Below, piece after piece: positions 8,434 through 16,014 of a DNA stretch of 64,000 bases; the first letter of the stretch is position 1; each line of letters begins with the position of its first letter. This stretch comes from RPQJ01 sp963726665 (GTDB lineage: Bacteria > Pseudomonadota > Gammaproteobacteria > Steroidobacterales > Steroidobacteraceae), in assembly GCA_963726665.1 (NCBI GenBank), contig CAVSDW010000020.1:1-64000 (forward strand), written 5' to 3'. The position numbers and the translations under genes are program-made. The notes under the pieces are model-generated. The model searched no databases, was not told the DNA's origin, and was given only the letters and a program-made list of their open reading frames with translations.

Positions 8434-8582
8434 TTTCCAGATGGAGCGCTGCGGAATCTCCGCGGAAGTTTTTCGGGAATCAGTCCTGCACGGTCCCGCA
8501 TCGTGGGGTGGATGACGCAACGGGCGCTCGGGACGAGCAAGAGCGCATACTCGGGTCTCCACGGAGCTGTCGGGAATTCGGC

Positions 8583-9101
8583 ATGAGCGACGACACCAAG
8601 GCCTGTCCGGTCTGCGGCGAGACCATCAAGGCGGCCGCCATCAAGTGCCGGTTCTGCAATACGGACCTGGTGGCCTTCGCGGCCGAGCGGGCGGCGGAAG
8701 TCGAGACGATGCTCTTTACGGGGCACCCGGCGGTCATCTACAGCGCGTGGCAATGGATCGCCGTCGTGCTTACGCTGGGTCTGGCCTGGATCTATTACTG
8801 GTTCAAGAGCCTCGGCACGAGCTACGAGATTACGTCGCAGCGCGTGCGCATCGAGTGCGGAATTCTCTCGAAGACCAAAGACAGCATTGAAGTTTTCCGC
8901 ATCGATCATTTCGACCTGCACAAGCCGCTCGGCATGCGCCTGGTCGGGTACTGCCTGCTGCATCTCCGTTCTTCCGACACCAGCTTTGCCACCGTGATCC
9001 TGTACGGGATCCCGAACCTTGAGCAGCTCGCGGACTCGATGCGCGAGTGTTCCCTGCGTGAACGCACAAGGCGTCGGATGACGACGTTCGTCCAGGCCTA
9101 G
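8583..9101 (+). CDS. Zinc-ribbon and bacterial PH-domain membrane protein
   Basis: 172 residues. The N-terminus carries a zinc ribbon (CPVCGETIKAAAIKCRFC, residues 8-25). A hydrophobic stretch WQWIAVVLTLGLAWIYYWF (about residues 55-73) should anchor it in the inner membrane. The remainder fits a bacterial PH domain (bPH2, PF03703): YEITSQRVRIECGILSKTKD followed by VFRIDHFDL. Such proteins are of unknown biochemical role. ATG 8583 is chosen since the zinc ribbon begins within ten residues, although the frame stays open upstream. It stands alone between the HD gene and a convergent cytochrome gene. Confidence 0.75.
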   Translation: MSDDTKACPVCGETIKAAAIKCRFCNTDLVAFAAERAAEVETMLFTGHPAVIYSAWQWIAVVLTLGLAWIYYWFKSLGTSYEITSQRVRIECGILSKTKDSIEVFRIDHFDLHKPLGMRLVGYCLLHLRSSDTSFATVILYGIPNLEQLADSMRECSLRERTRRRMTTFVQA

Positions 9102-9164
9102 CGGCGGGATCCAGAGTCACGACACTGTGCGCGGCGGATCATGCAGCCGCTTCAATTCACTGCC

Positions 9165-10184
9165 TCAACGCGGCGGAAGCGAGGCCGCGTACGCTGCCAG
9201 TACGATCATCTCGTTCACAGAGAGGCGCGCGACCACGGGCTGCATAAGAGTGCTGTCGGGGCCGGCGCGCAGACCCTGCTGGAAGTCGTAGAGCTGCCGG
9301 ACGAGGTAGCTCGGCGAGCGACCGGCGAGGCGCGGCACGGTATCTGTCCCTTTAAGACCGGGGCCGTGACACGTCTCGCAGGGCACCGTTAATCCATCAC
9401 CGCCGGTCTTCACCAGTGCCGCGCCCTCGGCAATGCTGCCTGGCGGCACGTAGGCGATGAACGTGGCGTGTGAATCGTTGTTCTCGACATCCTCGAGGCT
9501 GCGCGGCACCTCGATGATGCGGCGTTCCAGGGGCTCGGTGCCGCCGGCGGGATCGAGCGCGAATGACATGCCCCTCACGTACACCCTCGGGATTGCTGCG
9601 GCCTCGACCACGTCGATGTTCGCCCTCGGGCGCAGCGATGCGAAGTATGTTGCCGCCGCCCGCACGTCCTCGTCGGTGGCCGCCTGTGCAACCGCAACCA
9701 TGTTACGCACGGTGCTGCGGTGTGGTACGGCTGAGCGCCGCGCGCCGCTGCGGAAGTCCGCCATCTGCCTTTCGATGTAGGCCGCGGGCAGTCCGGCGAG
9801 ACTGGCGTTTTCCGGCGCCCCGGTTCCCTCAGCACGATGGCAGGAGCCGCACGCGCGCACGGCCGGTGCCCGGCCGCGGGCAATGATGGAGGGCATGGGC
9901 GCGTGGTCGTCGGGGTGCCAGTCGACGGTAAAAAACGGGTCTGACATCAGGCTGGCCGCAAAAGTGAGTGAGCTTCCCGACACGTGGCGCGGATGGTCAT
10001 CGTCCGGCGGATAGTGGTAGTCCGGCGCCCAGGGGTAGGCCCATTCGGGTGGCGTGGCCTTTGCGTCGATCGGTGAGCCCGCGCGGCTGTCCTCGGCACG
10101 TCCCGCAGAGGCGACCGTCGCACAGCCGGCGATTGCTGCGACCACAAGGGTTCGCTGCCACGTGCACCGGGTCGCCACAGCCAT
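9165..10184 (-). CDS. Exported dihaem cytochrome c
   Basis: 339 residues with a signal peptide (TLVVAAIAGCATVASAGRAE), so periplasmic. Two covalent haem sites are visible: CGSCH near residue 110 and CETCH near 268, each within a class I cytochrome c fold (axial methionines likely in the Met-containing stretches downstream). The two-domain layout resembles cytochrome c4, though the linker of about 150 residues is unusually long. AGAGGAACTCAT before ATG 10184 is a good ribosome site, better than the upstream in-frame starts. Role is electron transfer in respiration; partner oxidase or dehydrogenase is not visible nearby. Confidence 0.8.
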   Translation of the reverse strand: MAVATRCTWQRTLVVAAIAGCATVASAGRAEDSRAGSPIDAKATPPEWAYPWAPDYHYPPDDDHPRHVSGSSLTFAASLMSDPFFTVDWHPDDHAPMPSIIARGRAPAVRACGSCHRAEGTGAPENASLAGLPAAYIERQMADFRSGARRSAVPHRSTVRNMVAVAQAATDEDVRAAATYFASLRPRANIDVVEAAAIPRVYVRGMSFALDPAGGTEPLERRIIEVPRSLEDVENNDSHATFIAYVPPGSIAEGAALVKTGGDGLTVPCETCHGPGLKGTDTVPRLAGRSPSYLVRQLYDFQQGLRAGPDSTLMQPVVARLSVNEMIVLAAYAASLPPR

Positions 10185-10370
10185 ATGAGTTCCTCTCTTC
10201 GTCGTCCGACCCTGTGCGCCGGTCGACTCCGGCATCCTAACGGAGCCGAACTGGGCTCAGCCACGGCAGGTTGGCATCGACCGCGCCTGCCCCCCAACGT
10301 CGGGGCCGCTTCGCCGCTCGATCGCCCAAGGCGAGCCTTGGAGAGGTTGGTCGTGGTGTAGATTGCAGAT

Positions 10371-10655
10371 GTGACCAGGAAGACGCAGAAACCACCCGAC
10401 CCTCAAGCCATCGATGCGCTGTACGGACTCGACCCCGTCTTCGAGCCAGGGGAGTCGGGGTCGTCACAGTTCGAGGAGTTCGTCGCTATCCAGTGCCCGT
10501 ACTGCGGGGAAGAGTTTGGTACCGCGGTGGACCTGTCGGCGGGCTCGTTCGGCTACATCGAGGACTGCCAGGTCTGCTGTCAGCCGATCGAGCTCACGGG
10601 GGAAGTGGACGACTCGGGAGCGCTGATCGGTGTGACCGCCCATCGGGTGGGGTGA
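10371..10655 (+). CDS. CPXCG-motif cysteine-rich protein
   Basis: 94 residues ending in the small CPXCG family fold (PF14255): IQCPYCGEEFGTAVDLSAG, then YIEDCQVCCQPIEL. The CPYCG and CQVCC pairs probably bind zinc. Family members are about 60 residues; here about 30 extra residues precede the domain (DPQAIDALYGLDPVFEPGE). The GTG at 10371 is the farthest start; an internal start is possible but none has a better site. Function is unknown in the family, though it is common in gammaproteobacteria. Confidence 0.75.
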   Translation: MTRKTQKPPDPQAIDALYGLDPVFEPGESGSSQFEEFVAIQCPYCGEEFGTAVDLSAGSFGYIEDCQVCCQPIELTGEVDDSGALIGVTAHRVG

Positions 10656-10683
10656 GAGGGTTGAGCCTGAGTCTTCGAAGAGG

Positions 10684-10929
10684 GTGCTGTGCTTGCCGCG
10701 AGCCAATGCAAATGCCTTGAGTCCCAGGAAACTGCTGCTCACCAAGTGGACGGCAGTGAATCCGCGTAGCAAGGAAAAGCACTTCCTGGTCGTGAAGCTG
10801 GTCGATCCGGAGCCGCCGGGGTCCCCGGTGGTGGCGGTCGAGCTCGAGGCCGTTCACTCCAAGCGGGTCCGGGTCCTGCCCTGGCGGGAGCTCATGGACA
10901 CCTCCCAGTGGATGCGGGGGTGGGTCTAG
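10684..10929 (+). CDS. TIGR02450-family tryptophan-rich protein
   Basis: 81 residues with the hallmark pattern of the family: SPRKLLLTKWTAVNPRSKEK, HFLVVKLV, then VAVELEAVHSKRVRVLPWRE and a final WMRGWV. The conserved tryptophans and the KWTAVNP element are all present, so it is intact. Family function is unknown. The start could be GTG 10684 or a later TTG at 10717; family length (about 70) fits the TTG. It lies 28 bases after the CPXCG gene and may share its transcript. Confidence 0.8.
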   Translation: MLCLPRANANALSPRKLLLTKWTAVNPRSKEKHFLVVKLVDPEPPGSPVVAVELEAVHSKRVRVLPWRELMDTSQWMRGWV

Positions 10930-10992
10930 TCCAGGAGCGGTTCGGGCGACTCGTTTCAAGCGGAATACAGCCGATTTGCAGGTGGCGCTCGA

Positions 10993-11043
10993 CCCGCCAC
11001 GCGTCGATCGTGGCGGGAGGCGGTCACAACCTGTGACCACCTC
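10993..11043. promoter_or_regulatory. Two tandem inverted repeats upstream of brnT
   Basis: CCCGCCACG/CGTGGCGGG (10993-11017) is a perfect nine-base stem, directly followed by GAGGCGGTCAC/GTGACCACCTC (11017-11043), an inverted repeat with one mismatch. The second is related to the repeat at 16015-16041. A TGTATATACA palindrome (11056-11065) lies just before the brnT start. They are likely TA operators or a terminator for the gene before. Confidence 0.5.
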
Positions 11044-11070
11044 TGTTTGCGCTAATGTATATACAAATGT

Positions 11071-11399
11071 ATGCCTGATGATCGTCTCTTCTCATGGGAC
11101 GAGCGGAAGAGCGCGGCAAACCTGGCAGAGCGCGGCTTCGACTTCGAATTCGCATCGTTGATCTTTGCCGGCCCACTCTGAGCGCGAGGACACGCGGCGT
11201 GATTACGGGGAACATCGAGTGATTGCGTCGGGGCTGCGGATGCATTGCGATAGTCGTCGTGTACACGGACCGCGCCACGCTAAGCGGAATGATCGAGCGT
11301 CGTCTGATATCGGCCCGGCGGGCCAGCAGGAAGGAGCGAATCGCTTATGAAGCGGCAGTCAAAGCTGGACAAGCCCACTCGCGGCCGCGCCGACCTTAA
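11071..11399 (+). pseudogene. brnT: BrnT-family toxin, frame broken twice
   Basis: Reading three frames in turn gives a complete BrnT ribonuclease toxin: FSWDERKSAANLAERGFDFE from ATG 11071, then EREDTRRDYGEHRVIASG, then VVVYTDRATLSGMIERRL and ISARRASRKERIAYE. These match the order of BrnT (W-DE-K, the G-x-DFE, the R-x-I-SAR-A core). The first frame stops at 11181 and a second slip lies near 11250. Either the toxin is inactive, or two bases are miscalled. It overlaps brnA. Family knowledge: BrnT cleaves RNA and BrnA both neutralises it and represses the operon. Confidence 0.75.
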
Positions 11400-11646
11400 G
11401 CGGCTCGGTCGCATGTCCGATTCGGAGGTCCGCGACAGCTCGCCGCCGGAGTTGTCTGGGCTTCCCCACGACTTCTGGGACACGGCCGTGCTGGTCGAGC
11501 CAGTCCGTAAGCAGGCCATATCGTTGCGCGTCGACGAAGACGTGCTGACGTGGTTCAAGGAATGCGGACCCCGCTACCAGTCCCGCATGAACGCGGTACT
11601 GCGTAGCTACATGCACTCCCGGTTGCGGGGGCGGGCTCGATCCTGA
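11347..11646 (+). CDS. brnA: BrnA antitoxin
   Basis: 99 residues with the BrnA pattern: an N-terminal charged half, DFWDTAVLVEPVRKQAISLR near residues 41-60, then VDEDVLTWFKECGPRYQSRM and NAVLRSYM, the ribbon-helix-helix-like DNA-binding and toxin-binding part. The reading frame is intact. It starts at ATG 11347 with AGGAAGGAG upstream, within the 3' end of brnT, as in typical toxin-first brnTA operons. It probably binds the palindromes upstream of brnT. The intact antitoxin next to a broken toxin would be a stable end state of TA decay. Confidence 0.8.
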   Translation: MKRQSKLDKPTRGRADLKRLGRMSDSEVRDSSPPELSGLPHDFWDTAVLVEPVRKQAISLRVDEDVLTWFKECGPRYQSRMNAVLRSYMHSRLRGRARS

Positions 11647-11660
11647 GCCCGATCCCTCGT

Positions 11661-11715
11661 TTTTGGCGTAATTGGCAACAGTCCTCGAGCCTTAGCATCC
11701 TCGAGGCCATGAACG
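11661..11715 (+). repeat. tumE-type upstream region, orphan copy
   Basis: Fifty-five bases align without gaps to 16172-16226, the region just before and including the tumE start, at about 69% identity by hand count. The TTGGCA here stands where TTGACA stands at tumE, and an ATG (11709) aligns with the tumE ATG. No tumE-like protein follows. It is likely a leftover of a lost tumEA locus, or a shared TA promoter. Confidence 0.45.
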
Positions 11716-11733
11716 GGCGGCGTGAAGCTGTCG

Positions 11734-13419
11734 CTACTGCCGACTCTTGTCCCGGATCGCACGGAACTCGCTGTCCGCCCGCCAGTTCGGCCACCGTGAC
11801 GAATTCACGATGCCGAGCCCCACCTCGTAGTACAGCTGCAGGTCCTGCATCGTGCCGCTCACGTCCCAGTCCGGCGAATAATCGTCCGACGGCTTGTGGT
11901 ACTTCTTCGCGGTGTACTCCTCGAGCCACCGCTTGCCGTAATCCGCACCCCGCGTCGGGCTGTCGACGCCGGACTTCGTGTACAGCATCGGCACGCCGGC
12001 CTTCGCCAGGTTGAAGTGGTCCGACCGATAGTAGAACCCTTTCTCCGGCGACGGTTCCTGCGCGGGCACGCGGCCCTGCCGGGCGGCGGCCTGGCGCAGG
12101 TCGTCCTCGAGCTCCGACTGGCCGAAGCCGATCACCGTGATGTCGCGCGTCTTGCCCACCGAGTACAGGTTGTCCATGTTCAACCCGCCAACCATCTGCG
12201 CGACGGGGATGGGCGGATGCGCCGTGAAGTATTCGCTGCCCAGCAGGCCCGATTCTTCGGCGGTCACGGCGACGAAGTACACCGAGCGCTGCGGCGCCGG
12301 CTTGGTTGCCGCGAAGGCGCGTCCGAGTTCGATCAGCGCCGAGATCCCCGTCGCGTTGTCCTGCGCACCGTTGAAGATCGCGTCCTCGCCGGGCTTGGCA
12401 TCCGCGGTCTTGCCCAGGTGATCCCAATGCGCGGTGTACACGAACGCTTCATTCGGACGCTCGCGTCCCGGCACCATGCCCACCACGTTGTAGGAGACCG
12501 TGTTGCGCACGTCGTTGCGCACCGACATGCTCGCTTCGAGGCCGGTCGCCCGGCCCTTGAAGCCGCGGGTCGAGGAGGCCTTCTTCAGCGCGGCGAAGTC
12601 CATGCCCGCGGCCGACAACACGCGGGATGCCGCCTCTTCGGTGATCCAGCCTTCGAGCGCGAGGCGCTGGCTGGCGGGATCGTCGATGCGCAGGTCGAAC
12701 TGCGGCGTGGTCGCGCCGTTGCGCGGCACGTCCCACGGGTAACCCGCGGCCTTCGTCTCGTGGATCACGAGCACGCCGGCCGCACCGTGCCGCACGGCCT
12801 CGGCGAACTTGTAGTCCCAGCGGCCGTAGTACGTCATCGCATTGCCCGTGAAGAGCTTCGGGTCCTGCGTCGCGTAGCCGGGATCGTTGACCAGCACGAG
12901 CACCAGCTTGCCGCGCACGTCGAGGCCGGCGTAATCGTCCCAGCCGTACTCCGGGGCGACGATGCCGTAGCCGGCGTACACCACCTCGGCATTCGCGAGG
13001 TTCACCGACGGCACCGGCCGCAGGGTCCACACGACGATGTCGTCCAGGCTGCGCAGCGCGAGCGACTGGCCGCCCGCGCCGGTCAGCAGCATCGCCGCAT
13101 CCGCGTGCGGCACGATCTCGACCAGCGGGACGGGTTGCAGGTAGCTGTCGCCGATGCCCGGCTTCAGGCCCGCCGCGCGGAACTGCTGCTCGATGTAGGC
13201 GAGCGTCTTCTTCTCGCCCTCGGTGCCGGGCGCACGGCCCTCGAAGGCATCCGACGACAGCACCTCGATGTGCTTGAGGTAGGCGGCTTCGGAAAAGGTC
13301 GGGGTGTCGGCGTGCGCGAGGCTGCCGAGGATGAGCAGCACCGCCGCGACCGCGATGCGCCTTGCGCAGGCCCTGTCCCGGTTCGGCGGGCGAGGCTTGG
13401 GGGTGCTTTGCGTATTCAT
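11734..13419 (-). CDS. Exported M28-family zinc aminopeptidase with PA domain
   Basis: 561 residues, signal peptide at residues 20-37 (RRIAVAAVLLILGSLAHAD). A protease-associated (PA) insert covers roughly residues 110-290. The catalytic M28 part follows with all metal ligands visible: YTAHWDHLG (His, near 332), GAQDNATG (Asp, with its conserved neighbours), AVTAEESGLLG (general base Glu and ligand Glu), NMDNLYSVG (Asp) and YRSDHFNLAKAGVPM (His). Expected role is release of N-terminal amino acids from peptides in the periplasm or outside the cell. The frame is intact. Its 3' end runs up to the brnTA remnants, and it stands alone on the minus strand. Confidence 0.9.
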   Translation of the reverse strand: MNTQSTPKPRPPNRDRACARRIAVAAVLLILGSLAHADTPTFSEAAYLKHIEVLSSDAFEGRAPGTEGEKKTLAYIEQQFRAAGLKPGIGDSYLQPVPLVEIVPHADAAMLLTGAGGQSLALRSLDDIVVWTLRPVPSVNLANAEVVYAGYGIVAPEYGWDDYAGLDVRGKLVLVLVNDPGYATQDPKLFTGNAMTYYGRWDYKFAEAVRHGAAGVLVIHETKAAGYPWDVPRNGATTPQFDLRIDDPASQRLALEGWITEEAASRVLSAAGMDFAALKKASSTRGFKGRATGLEASMSVRNDVRNTVSYNVVGMVPGRERPNEAFVYTAHWDHLGKTADAKPGEDAIFNGAQDNATGISALIELGRAFAATKPAPQRSVYFVAVTAEESGLLGSEYFTAHPPIPVAQMVGGLNMDNLYSVGKTRDITVIGFGQSELEDDLRQAAARQGRVPAQEPSPEKGFYYRSDHFNLAKAGVPMLYTKSGVDSPTRGADYGKRWLEEYTAKKYHKPSDDYSPDWDVSGTMQDLQLYYEVGLGIVNSSRWPNWRADSEFRAIRDKSRQ

Positions 13420-13613
13420 CGCGAGAGCCTAGCGGCTCCGGGTCAACTTGTCAGTCGCGTCGGGTCGGCAAGGTTTACCGGGTGCGGCCATTTCTGGGCG
13501 GATGCGTTGGATATTCGAATGGAGTCTCGGCGGCTGCCGCCGCATCGTCGCCCCCGGGTGCAGCAGTCGGCTGGACTAGGTCCACCATGGCAGGGAGCCT
13601 ATACTTCGTGTGG

Positions 13614-13847
13614 ATGAGCGTCAGGTCACTCAAGGAAATCCCAGGCATCGAGTTCGTTCTCGATGCACGTGGGCGACGGAAATCCGTGGTCATCGACCTC
13701 GGGCGACACCGCGCCCTATGGGAAGACCTGTTCGACGCTTACGTCGCGCAGCAGCGGCGCAATGAGCCGCGGGAATCCCTGTCCAAGGTGACCAAGCTGG
13801 TCCAGTCCGCCCCCAGGCGGCGGACCCGTGGCCGACTACAAGCTTAG
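13614..13847 (+). CDS. Antitoxin of a RelE-type module
   Basis: 77 residues; IPGIEFVLDARGRRKSVVID near the start and WEDLFDAYVAQQRRNEPRES resemble antitoxins of the small RelB/Phd-like group found next to RelE toxins. ATG 13614 is preceded by a TATACT box (13599-13604). Its 3' end overlaps the toxin start by 20 bases. Parts of this gene occur elsewhere in the window as scars: 3028-3069 and 15781-15853. Confidence 0.65.
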   Translation: MSVRSLKEIPGIEFVLDARGRRKSVVIDLGRHRALWEDLFDAYVAQQRRNEPRESLSKVTKLVQSAPRRRTRGRLQA

Positions 13848-14091
13848 CGTCGCCCGTTCCGCGCGGAAGGAGCTTCAGGCGATGGACCGCGTGGTCGCGA
13901 TGCGGATCATCTCCCGGCTTGAGTCGCTCGCCGAGGATCCGCGACCAGCCGGGTGTACCAAGCTCGAAGGCACCGCCGACCTCTGGCGCGTTCGCGTCGG
14001 TGACTACCGGATCATTTACGCAGTCGATGACCGGGCGCGAACCGTCGATGTCAGTGTCGTGAGACATCGGCGGGACGCATATCGACCTTGA
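13828..14091 (+). CDS. RelE-family mRNA interferase toxin
   Basis: 87 residues from GTG 13828. RelE features: SVARSARKELQAMDRVVAMR (helical start), LESLAEDPRPAGCTKLEGT, LWRVRVGDYRIIYAVDD and SVVRHRRDAYRP. The basic R-x-G-DYRIIY core and HRRDAY tail are typical of active RelE toxins, which cut mRNA on the ribosome. The frame is intact and coupled to the antitoxin. The start of the gene is also found, with a deletion, at 15850-15898. Confidence 0.85.
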   Translation: MADYKLSVARSARKELQAMDRVVAMRIISRLESLAEDPRPAGCTKLEGTADLWRVRVGDYRIIYAVDDRARTVDVSVVRHRRDAYRP

Positions 14092-14128
14092 AGGCGACAT
14101 CGCGGCATCTCATCCCGCGTGACGACGC

Positions 14129-14257
14129 GACGTAAAGCGCGTGCACGAGGACGTCGCTGCGCTGATCGACGTGGGGCTGATCGAGAAGACGGAGGGCGGC
14201 CGAATCCACGTGCCGTTCGCGGTGATCGAGGCGGACTTCGAGCTGCGGGCGGCTTGA
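14129..14257 (+). pseudogene. 3' fragment of a tumA-like antitoxin gene
   Basis: 43 codons translating as DVKRVHEDVAALIDVGLIEK and onward to FELRAA stop, nearly identical to the 3' part of tumA at 16736-16864. There is no upstream half and no start codon; the sequence before 14125 is unrelated. It begins about 40 bases after the RelE toxin, so a recombination joint lies near 14115-14128. Confidence 0.75.
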
Positions 14258-14331
14258 GCGGCCGTCATTCCTGGCGAACGCCAAACCCGAAAACTTCGGG
14301 CCGGCTCCGCCGGTGATATCCTCTTGCCACC

Positions 14332-14940
14332 ATGAGCAAACCCAAGCTGTATTACTTCGACGCCCCCGTGAGCCGCGGGGAAGAGTGTCGTCTGGCACTG
14401 CATCTCGCGGGCATCGACTTCGAGGACGCGCGCATCAAGTTCGCGGACTGGCCGGCGCTTAAGGAACAGATGCCCTACGGCAGTGTGCCGGTGCTGGAAT
14501 TGCCCGGACACCCGCCGCTCGCGCACTCCAACGCGATCCTGGTGCTGATCGGGCGTCGTCACGGACTGCACCCGGCCGACGACTTCGAGGCGGCCCGCCA
14601 CGAAGGAATGATGCAGCACGTGGAGGACCTGCGCTGCGCGGTTTCGCCCACGCTGCGCATGGGTGACGCGGAGAAGAAGGCCGCGCGCGAGGCACTCGTC
14701 GCAGGATTTCTGCCCGCGTGGGCACGTGCCGCCGAGAGAAACATCACTGCGGGGCCGTTCTTCGGCGGTGAGAAGATCCAGGTCGTGGACCTCAAGATCC
14801 ACATGGCCGTGCGCTGGTTCAACGGCGGCAAGGTCGACCACGTTCCCGCGACCATCTTTGCCGATTACCCCAGGCTCGTCGGCGTGCACGACGCGGTGCG
14901 CGACCACGCCGGCGTCCGGTCCTGGTACGCGAAGTCCTGA
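14332..14940 (+). CDS. Glutathione S-transferase
   Basis: 202 residues. Thioredoxin-like N-terminal half starts KPKLYYFDAPVSRGEECRLA with the tyrosine that activates glutathione in many GSTs; MPYGSVPVLEL (residues 46-56) holds the cis-proline that binds glutathione, and LAHSNAILVLIGRRHGL the acidic/Ser contact region. The C-terminal half (ADDFEAARHEGMMQHVEDL onward) is helical, as in the sigma-like GST class. It probably detoxifies electrophiles in the cytoplasm. The start is ATG 14332. It stands inside the TA-rich tract but is a normal housekeeping-type gene. Confidence 0.85.
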   Translation: MSKPKLYYFDAPVSRGEECRLALHLAGIDFEDARIKFADWPALKEQMPYGSVPVLELPGHPPLAHSNAILVLIGRRHGLHPADDFEAARHEGMMQHVEDLRCAVSPTLRMGDAEKKAAREALVAGFLPAWARAAERNITAGPFFGGEKIQVVDLKIHMAVRWFNGGKVDHVPATIFADYPRLVGVHDAVRDHAGVRSWYAKS

Positions 14941-14982
14941 CGGCAGTGATCGGCTGGACCGTTCGTCGCTGAACCGACGGTT

Positions 14983-15213
14983 CTACTTGACCGGTTCATG
15001 CGGGTCCGCGGGGAAGTGCCTCCGGACCCATTCCCGTGTTTCCTTGTCCTGCTCCAGGACGATTTCATTGCTCGAGCCGTAGGCGCACTCGAGCCACGCC
15101 GCCTTGGTCACCGGTCGGCCAACCGAGCGGAGGTGCTCGGCGATCGGGTCGCCGCGCAACCAGTCAGGAAGTTCATCCGTGACGTTGGCGTCCGGCGGGT
15201 GGAAGTCGCTCAC
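14983..15213 (-). CDS. Hypothetical 76-residue protein
   Basis: Small acidic protein read from GTG 15213 (SDFHPPDANVTDELPDWLRG at the start, AWLECAYGSSNEIVLEQD in the middle). No family recognised, no signal peptide or membrane segment. The clean frame, codon use like neighbours and the end at 14983, shortly after the convergent GST gene, favour a real gene. Repeat B copy 2 begins directly at its 5' end and may hold its promoter. Confidence 0.45.
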   Translation of the reverse strand: MSDFHPPDANVTDELPDWLRGDPIAEHLRSVGRPVTKAAWLECAYGSSNEIVLEQDKETREWVRRHFPADPHEPVK

Positions 15214-15283
15214 GGTAGGCTCCGGCGGCGGGCTCGATGGATGAGACTTTGAGGATGTTGGAACGTTTCCGCGGAAACGTGAA
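15213..15283. repeat. Intergenic repeat B, copy 2, with perfect palindrome
   Basis: Begins GGTAGGCTCCGGCGGCGGGC and holds the 18-base perfect palindrome ACGTTTCCGCGGAAACGT (15263-15284). Compared with copy 1, both arms of the palindrome changed together, so pairing or two-fold symmetry is kept. Confidence 0.7.
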
Positions 15284-15473
15284 GAGAATCTCGAGGATCG
15301 CAGTGACGGTCCGGTCCGACCCGAATCTGCCCGTTTGCGACACAGAACCGGAGCGAGTTTGGATACGGCGGGTTGCACCATCGACCTGCGGCTCCGCGCT
15401 TCCATCGATGTATCCGATCTGAGACAATGGCTGTGATTCGATCTGGCCAGGCGACGGTTGACGGAGATGCTGA

Positions 15474-15773
15474 ATGAGTACGAAGAAGTCGGTCGTCGCA
15501 CGTAACTCGCGCGAGTTGGCGGGCGTACTTGGTCTCTCGGAGGCCGATCGAGCGGCCATCGAGGTCCAGCTTGAGCTGGCCGAGCAAATCGCCCTGGAAT
15601 TGCGCAGGGCGGGGATGACTCATGCGTGCCTCGCGCGCCTCGCACGTACGTCGCGACCGCGACTTACGGCCATTCTCAATGGCAATCTCGACGGCGTTTC
15701 GACGGACCTGTTGTTGCGCGTCCTTGCCGCACTGGGCGTGCGTGTTCAGATGCGTTTCCACCGGGCAGCGTAG
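15474..15773 (+). CDS. XRE-type helix-turn-helix regulator, HigA-like
   Basis: 99 residues with one helix-turn-helix: MTHACLARLARTSRPRLTAI (about residues 49-68), followed by VSTDLLLRVLAALGVRVQMR. This matches XRE antitoxin/regulators usually encoded after a HigB/RelE-type toxin. No toxin gene lies immediately upstream (15284-15473 has no RelE-like frame) or downstream, where only a TA scar is present. It may be an orphan antitoxin or a plain repressor. The ATG at 15474 follows GGAGATGCTGA, a reasonable ribosome site. Confidence 0.75.
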   Translation: MSTKKSVVARNSRELAGVLGLSEADRAAIEVQLELAEQIALELRRAGMTHACLARLARTSRPRLTAILNGNLDGVSTDLLLRVLAALGVRVQMRFHRAA

Positions 15774-15780
15774 CCCGACC

Positions 15781-15898
15781 TCCCGGCATCGAGTTCGTTG
15801 TCGATGCGCATGGGCAACGGAAGTCCGTGGTCATCGACCTCGGGCGACACCGCCCCCAGGCGGCGGACCCGTGGCCGACTACAAGTTTAGCCTCGCCG
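15781..15898 (+). pseudogene. Internally deleted copy of the 13.6-kb antitoxin/RelE module
   Basis: 15781-15853 matches 13638-13710 (antitoxin) and 15850-15898 matches 13810-13860 (antitoxin end and toxin start, including GTGGCCGACTACAAG), with nearly 100 bases between them missing. The toxin is cut after about 10 codons where repeat B copy 3 begins. Clearly a dead copy. Confidence 0.8.
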
Positions 15899-15900
15899 TT

Positions 15901-15972
15901 CCATCCTCAGGCTAGCCGGCGGCGGGCTCAATGGATGAGCGCCGTCGGATGTTGGGACGATTCCGCGGGTAC
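15901..15972. repeat. Intergenic repeat B, copy 3
   Basis: CTCAGGCTAGCCGGCGGCGG and following bases match copy 1 almost exactly for the first 35 bases; the central palindrome is degenerate here (CGATTCCGCGGGTACC). It abuts the truncated RelE copy. Confidence 0.65.
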
Positions 15973-16014
15973 CTGATGTCCAATCTGTGAATGGCCGAGC
16001 CGGCAAACACTTGG

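Noticed and set aside
15237..15422. 61-codon plus-strand frame before the XRE gene as its toxin
   Set aside because: It starts inside repeat B, has no RelE/HigB features and no ribosome site.
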